18,903 bases of DNA from an uncultured Bacteroidota bacterium (GTDB taxonomy: Bacteria; Bacteroidota; Bacteroidia; Chitinophagales; Chitinophagaceae). Where the stretch lies: the NCBI GenBank assembly GCA_903847655.1, contig CAINEG010000173.1, positions 1 through 18,903 of the forward strand. Direction: 5' to 3'. Position 1 is the stretch's first letter. The number at the start of each line of letters is the position of its first letter. The notes beneath the pieces were generated by a model, which saw nothing but the letters and a program-made list of their open reading frames with translations, did no database searches and was not told the DNA's origin. This document shows positions 15,030-18,903 of this stretch, in pieces. Both the position numbers and the translations under genes were made by a program.

Positions 15030-15620
15030 ATGAAAACAGTCATCTTAAAATACAATGCAGGCAATATCCAATCGGTGGTTTATGCTTTGGAAAGAATTGG
15101 TGCCACTGCCTTGGTCACGGATGATGCTGTTGAAATTCAATCTGCTGATAAAGTAATTTTTCCTGGCGTTGGAGAAGCGAGTTCGGCCATGCAGTATTTA
15201 AAAGAACGAGGTTTAGATGTTTTGATTAAAAATCTAACACAACCAGTCTTAGGTATTTGTTTAGGCATGCAATTGTTGTGCGCGCATTCCGAAGAAAATA
15301 ATACTACTTGTTTAGGAATTTTTGAAGCGCAAGTAAAACAATTCAATACCAACGACGCTGCAATTAAAGTACCACAAATAGGTTGGAATACGATTACTGA
15401 TTTGAAGACCCCTTTATTTAAAGACATTGCAGAAAATAGTTTCGCCTATTTTGTACATGGCTACTTTGCTGCATTGGGAAAGCATACCATTGCCACCACC
15501 AATTATGTAGAAGATTATAGTAGTGCATTACATAAAGATAATTTTTATGGGGTGCAATTTCATCCAGAAAAATCGGCGCTTATTGGGGAGCAAATTCTTC
15601 AAAATTTCTTATCACTATAA
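15030..15620 (+). CDS. hisH: Imidazole glycerol phosphate synthase, glutamine amidotransferase subunit
   Basis: It supplies ammonia to HisF. A 196-residue class I amidotransferase with the nucleophile C77 in GICLGMQLL and H178/E180 in QFHPEKS. The ending and the GYFA stretch (FVHGYFAA, where related enzymes have VHSY) fit HisH, as does the neighbourhood. The N-terminus MKTVILKYNAGNIQSV matches the family. It is 12 nt downstream of trpA, without a visible promoter or terminator between. It shares its fold with TrpG, so the two amidotransferases of the locus must be told apart by partner and context. Confidence 0.96.
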   Translation: MKTVILKYNAGNIQSVVYALERIGATALVTDDAVEIQSADKVIFPGVGEASSAMQYLKERGLDVLIKNLTQPVLGICLGMQLLCAHSEENNTTCLGIFEAQVKQFNTNDAAIKVPQIGWNTITDLKTPLFKDIAENSFAYFVHGYFAALGKHTIATTNYVEDYSSALHKDNFYGVQFHPEKSALIGEQILQNFLSL

Positions 15621-15649
15621 TTATACAATCAAACAATTCAAAACATTCA

Positions 15650-16366
15650 ATGCAAATTATACCCGCTATCGATATTATTGAAGGCAAATGTGTTCGTTTA
15701 ACCGAGGGCGATTATGCGCAAAAGAAAATCTATAATGAAGATCCATTGGAAGTAGCCAAGGCCTTTGAAGGTATTGGTCTAATGCGTTTGCATTTGGTAG
15801 ATTTGGATGGGGCAAAATCAGGACAGGTAGTGAATTGGAAGGTGCTGGAAAAAATCGCCAATCAAACCCAATTGAAAATTGATTTTGGGGGTGGTATTAA
15901 AACTGAAGCCATTTTAAAAACAGTCTTGGACACAGGCGCCACCTATGCTACCATTGGAAGTTTGGCAGTAAAAAGTCCCGAAATTTTTCAAGAATGGATA
16001 GCTAGATTTGGGGCCAAAGTGTTTATGTTGGGGGCAGATGTGTTGGACGAAAAAATTGCCATTGGGGGTTGGTTGGAAAAAACTGATATATCTGTATTTG
16101 ATTTTATGAAATTATACATGGGTAAAGGAGTCAAACAAATTTTCTGTACCGATATTAAAAAAGATGGAAAACTACAAGGTCCATCGATTGATTTGTATCA
16201 AAAAATATTGGAACAATTTCCCGATTTACGATTAATTGCAAGTGGTGGAGTAAGTTCTTTAGATGATTTAATTGAATTGGAAGAAATTGGATGCAGCGCA
16301 GCCATTGTGGGTAAGGCCATCTATGAAAATAAAATTACCATTTCTGAATTAGCCAATTTCAATTAA
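15650..16366 (+). CDS. hisA: Phosphoribosylformimino-AICAR phosphate isomerase
   Basis: It opens the ribose ring of ProFAR to give PRFAR. A 238-residue half-barrel-duplicated (beta/alpha)8 protein. The two catalytic Asp are D8 ([10 protein letters not shown]) and D130 (LGADVLDE), with T167 of the FCTDIKKDG segment; phosphate-binding FGGGI (79-83) and [10 protein letters not shown] are clear. A broader PriA-type role (doing TrpF's job too) is unlikely because a separate trpF is present. It is separated from hisH by 29 AT-rich nt with no recognisable promoter and from hisF by 4 nt. Confidence 0.97.
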   Translation: MQIIPAIDIIEGKCVRLTEGDYAQKKIYNEDPLEVAKAFEGIGLMRLHLVDLDGAKSGQVVNWKVLEKIANQTQLKIDFGGGIKTEAILKTVLDTGATYATIGSLAVKSPEIFQEWIARFGAKVFMLGADVLDEKIAIGGWLEKTDISVFDFMKLYMGKGVKQIFCTDIKKDGKLQGPSIDLYQKILEQFPDLRLIASGGVSSLDDLIELEEIGCSAAIVGKAIYENKITISELANFN

Positions 16367-16370
16367 GAAT

Positions 16371-17129
16371 ATGTTCACCAAACGCATCATACCTTGTTTA
16401 GACATCAAAGATGGCCGTACCGTAAAAGGGGTCAACTTTGAGCAGTTGCGTGACGCTGGTGATCCCATTGAACTTGGGGCTTTGTATGCGCAAGCAGGGG
16501 CGGATGAATTGGTTTTCTTAGACATTACTGCAACCATTGAAAAACGTAAAACATTAAGTGCGCTCGTCAATAAAATTGCTCATAAAATTAATATCCCATT
16601 TACCGTTGGTGGGGGCATAAAGACTGAAGAAGATGTAAGTGTTTTATTACAAAATGGGGCCGATAAGATATCCATCAATACGGCTGCATTTGTAGATCCT
16701 TCATTGATCAACCGTTTTGCAAAAAATTTTGGTAGTCAATGCGTAGTCTTAGCCATTGACACCAAATTAGAAGCAGATGGAAACTGGTATGTCTATTTAA
16801 ATGGGGGCAGAGAAAAAACAAATACCTTAACCACTCACTGGGCCAAGCAAGCAGTGGACTTAGGAGTGGGTGAAATATTATTAACTTCCATGAATCATGA
16901 TGGTACCAAGCAGGGTTTTGCCTTGGACATTACTTCAATTTTATCTTCGACCTTGCCTGTGCCTATTATTGCCTCAGGTGGGGGTGGGGTTTCGGAACAT
17001 TTTTATGATGTATTTACCAAGGGTAAAGCGGATGCAGCGCTGGCTGCAAGTATCTTTCATTACAAAGAATTGGCCATCCCTGATTTAAAAAACTATCTGC
17101 ATCAAAAAGGAATCCCGGTTAGAGTTTAA
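16371..17129 (+). CDS. hisF: Imidazole glycerol phosphate synthase, cyclase subunit
   Basis: With HisH it converts PRFAR and ammonia to imidazole glycerol phosphate and AICAR. A 252-residue barrel paralogous to HisA. The catalytic Asp are D11 ([10 protein letters not shown]) and D130 (LAIDTK); phosphate-site motifs VGGGI (79-83) and ASGGGG are present. Length and all visible key residues are typical. It starts 4 nt after hisA; 48 very AT-rich nt separate it from hisIE. Confidence 0.97.
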   Translation: MFTKRIIPCLDIKDGRTVKGVNFEQLRDAGDPIELGALYAQAGADELVFLDITATIEKRKTLSALVNKIAHKINIPFTVGGGIKTEEDVSVLLQNGADKISINTAAFVDPSLINRFAKNFGSQCVVLAIDTKLEADGNWYVYLNGGREKTNTLTTHWAKQAVDLGVGEILLTSMNHDGTKQGFALDITSILSSTLPVPIIASGGGGVSEHFYDVFTKGKADAALAASIFHYKELAIPDLKNYLHQKGIPVRV

Positions 17130-17177
17130 ATACATGTATATTTAATATAATATAAATACAATTCAATAGTTAATTCA

Positions 17178-17786
17178 ATGAATATCAATTTTACAAAATA
17201 CGCAGATGGTTTAGTGCCCGCTATTGTGCAGGATGAGCAAACCAAAACAGTATTGATGCTTGGTTTTATGAATCAAGCAGCAGTGGATGCTACTATGAAG
17301 GAGGGTAAAGTCACTTTTTTTAGCCGCAGTAAAAATAGGTTGTGGACCAAGGGGGAAGAGAGTGGTAACTTTTTAGCCTACGTTGAAATGCAGGTAGATT
17401 GTGACAAGGATACTTTATTAATACAAGCCAACCCTATGGGTCCAGTCTGCCATACTGGAAAGGATACCTGTTGGGGCGAAGACAATAGTGAAAGCCATAC
17501 TAGTTTTTTAATTGAATTAGAACAAATCATTACACAAAGAAAAACAGCCGCACCAGAAAGCTCCTATGTCGCTAGCTTATTTGCCAAAGGAATCAATAAA
17601 ATTGCTCAAAAACTAGGAGAGGAGGCCGTAGAAATGGTCATAGAGTCAAAGGACCAGAACAATAAGCTGTTTTTGGAGGAATCGGCAGATTTGTTGTTTC
17701 ACTATTTAATCCTCCTACAGGCCAAAGGCTTTAAAATGGAGGATGTGGCAAAAGTTCTGGAACTAAGGCATAAGCCCTTAATATAA
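17178..17786 (+). CDS. hisI: Bifunctional phosphoribosyl-AMP cyclohydrolase / phosphoribosyl-ATP pyrophosphohydrolase
   Basis: A fused HisIE of 202 residues that performs steps two and three of the pathway. The N-terminal cyclohydrolase (about 1-110) has the acidic metal motif VDCDKD (73-78) and three Zn Cys, C75, C91 and C98, with the spacing known from the family. The C-terminal MazG-like pyrophosphohydrolase (about 112-202) has the metal-binding KLGEEAVE (145-152) and EESADLLFH (167-175). It is the last gene of the block. An A/T-only stem-loop (17780-17797) spans the stop codon; it is too weak to call a terminator. Confidence 0.96.
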   Translation: MNINFTKYADGLVPAIVQDEQTKTVLMLGFMNQAAVDATMKEGKVTFFSRSKNRLWTKGEESGNFLAYVEMQVDCDKDTLLIQANPMGPVCHTGKDTCWGEDNSESHTSFLIELEQIITQRKTAAPESSYVASLFAKGINKIAQKLGEEAVEMVIESKDQNNKLFLEESADLLFHYLILLQAKGFKMEDVAKVLELRHKPLI

Positions 17787-17791
17787 AATCT

Positions 17792-17799
17792 TATATTTG
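17792..17799 (+). promoter_or_regulatory. Candidate -7 element before the TlpA-like gene
   Basis: TATATTTG matches TAnnTTTG 37 nt before the ATG of the next gene and just after the hisIE stop. No TTG is present at the proper distance upstream, and the A/T-rich region makes chance matches likely. If real, the gene has its own promoter. Confidence 0.4.
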
Positions 17800-17836
17800 A
17801 TCCGAAGTTTCAAAAAAAATAATTCAAAAAAATAAT

Positions 17837-18903
17837 ATGAATTCTAACGTAAAAAAAATAATGGTGGCCAGCTTTTTTGTCTTGGCCTCTATCACCATGC
17901 AGGCTCAATCCTTGCAAATTACCGCCAATTTACAAAATGTACCAGATAAGACTGAAGTGGGTTTATTAGATGGTATGGCCAATAAAGAAATAGCTACTGC
18001 AACAGCTGTTGGTGGAAAATTTGTCTTAACTACAAAAACTGAAAATGTTGGTGTATATGTAATTACTTTCAAAGGGATAAAAATTCAGATACCCATTTTT
18101 GTGGGTAATGATCAGTTGACTATGGAAGGGGATGTACAAAAACTAAATGAAATGGTCTACCAAGGTTCTCCAAGTCAGGAATTGTATCAGTCCTTTATGA
18201 AAACTTTGGATCCTAAAATGATTCTTTATTTCAATAAACTAAATGTTGTTCAAACTGAAAAAGACTTAGCGAAAAAAGATTCATTGAATAAATTGGCTGA
18301 ATTAGAAGCCAAGAACATCATTGATGAATATGTATCCTTGAGTAAAAAATACAGTGAATCTCCAGTCACTACTTTTTTCTTATTTCAATTTGCTAATATT
18401 TTCCCAAGCATAAAAGAGTCTTTACCTGATTATTATGCACAATTGCAAGGAGCAGCCAAAAAAGGACCATTTGCATCCGTTATAGAAAAATCAATACAAA
18501 CCATTGGCATAGGTAAGATGGGCAGTCTAATGCCAGACTTTAAACAAAATGATGTTAATGGCAAGTCGGTAAGCTTATCTTCTTTTAGAGGTAAATATGT
18601 GCTGATTGATTTTTGGGCAAGTTGGTGTGGTCCTTGTCGCGCAGAAAATCCTAATGTGGTTAAAACCTTTAATACTTTCAAGGATAGAAACTTTACAGTA
18701 TTAGGTGTATCCTTGGATCAGGACAAAACAAGATGGTTGGAGGCTATTAAAAAAGATGGGTTGGCTTGGACCCATGTAAGTGATTTAAAATATTGGAACA
18801 ATGAAGTAGCGGTTCAGTTTGGCATTCAAAGTATACCCGCTAGCTTCTTAATTGATCCTAATGGAATTGTGATTGGAAGAGATTTAAGAGGAGATGATTT
18901 AAC
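17837..18903 (+). CDS. TlpA/thioredoxin-like thiol:disulfide oxidoreductase with DUF4369-type N-terminus (partial, 3' end missing)
   Basis: Open from the ATG at 17837 to the window edge (355 residues so far, no stop). The signal peptide (about 1-24, ending ITMQAQ) directs it to the periplasm. Residues about 25-130 resemble the beta-rich N-terminal domain that often precedes thioredoxin folds in Bacteroidota; a charged helical stretch rich in Lys/Glu follows (about 145-185). The thioredoxin domain begins near 225 (LMPDFKQNDVNGK), with the redox-active WCGPC (C264, C267) and the cis-Pro region SIPASFLIDPNG. It probably reduces or isomerises disulfides of exported proteins or supports cytochrome maturation; the latter would fit the cytochrome gene upstream but is inference. 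It is probably separate from the his operon, 50 nt after hisIE. Confidence 0.9.
   Translation, partial: MNSNVKKIMVASFFVLASITMQAQSLQITANLQNVPDKTEVGLLDGMANKEIATATAVGGKFVLTTKTENVGVYVITFKGIKIQIPIFVGNDQLTMEGDVQKLNEMVYQGSPSQELYQSFMKTLDPKMILYFNKLNVVQTEKDLAKKDSLNKLAELEAKNIIDEYVSLSKKYSESPVTTFFLFQFANIFPSIKESLPDYYAQLQGAAKKGPFASVIEKSIQTIGIGKMGSLMPDFKQNDVNGKSVSLSSFRGKYVLIDFWASWCGPCRAENPNVVKTFNTFKDRNFTVLGVSLDQDKTRWLEAIKKDGLAWTHVSDLKYWNNEVAVQFGIQSIPASFLIDPNGIVIGRDLRGDDL

Noticed and set aside
15799..15806. TAGATTTG inside hisA as an internal promoter
   Set aside because: It lies in the conserved coding stretch LVDLDG, and single 6-base matches are expected by chance in AT-rich DNA; it would in any case not serve hisH.
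17780..17797. Stem AATATAA/TTATATT at the end of hisIE as a terminator
   Set aside because: The stem is A/T only, 7 bp, and not followed by a T run; it also overlaps a candidate -7 element.
1..18903. CRISPR arrays, tRNA or rRNA genes, insertion sequences, phage or defence genes
   Set aside because: No regularly spaced repeats, cloverleaf-like sequence, transposase or defence motifs were found; nearly all the window is accounted for by recognised genes and the two attenuators.

Overview
The window looks like chromosomal DNA from a member of the Bacteroidota, probably Chitinophagaceae-like; this is inferred, not proven. The reasons are low GC content, A-rich start contexts without Shine-Dalgarno sequences, promoters of the Bacteroidota type (TTG, about 20 nt, TAnnTTTG), secreted proteins whose signal peptides end in ...AQ, and a TlpA-like thioredoxin with a long N-terminal region.

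Layout. On the minus strand (34-2000) lie a secreted family-16 glycoside hydrolase lipoprotein and, 9 nt downstream, a 7-bladed propeller lactonase broken by one frameshift. All else is on the plus strand and forms one long biosynthetic locus: hisG-hisD-hisC, then a periplasmic PQQ-type sugar dehydrogenase and a c-type cytochrome, then hisB, then trpE-trpG-trpD-trpC-trpF-trpB-trpA, then hisH-hisA-hisF-hisIE. The window ends inside a TlpA/thioredoxin-like gene. Every enzyme of the histidine pathway (HisG, IE, A, H, F, B, C, D) and every enzyme from chorismate to tryptophan (TrpE, G, D, C, F, B, A) is encoded.

Regulation is the most striking part. Two short unlisted ORFs precede the two gene blocks. 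Upstream of hisG is a 16-residue peptide containing four His codons (HTHHFH). Upstream of trpE is an 18-residue peptide containing three consecutive Trp codons (WWW) followed by His. Each is followed by a perfect or near-perfect 10-bp terminator hairpin with a U tract, and by an upstream segment that can pair with the 5' arm of that hairpin as an antiterminator. These are textbook ribosome-mediated attenuators, built on the same plan. Both have the promoter TTG-N20-TAAATTTGCGC, a peptide start only 4-7 nt after the -7 element (so leaderless or nearly so), and a terminator starting 86-87 nt after the peptide start.

The layout implies cross-regulation. hisHAF-hisIE follow trpA after only 12 nt, with no visible promoter, so the five middle and early steps of histidine synthesis may be transcribed from the Trp-controlled promoter, while hisG, D, C and B lie downstream of the His-controlled one. 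The His codon right after the Trp triplet may let the trp leader also sense histidine shortage. No gene-free stretch exceeds 300 nt; the two largest (2001-2269 and 8411-8627) hold the attenuators.
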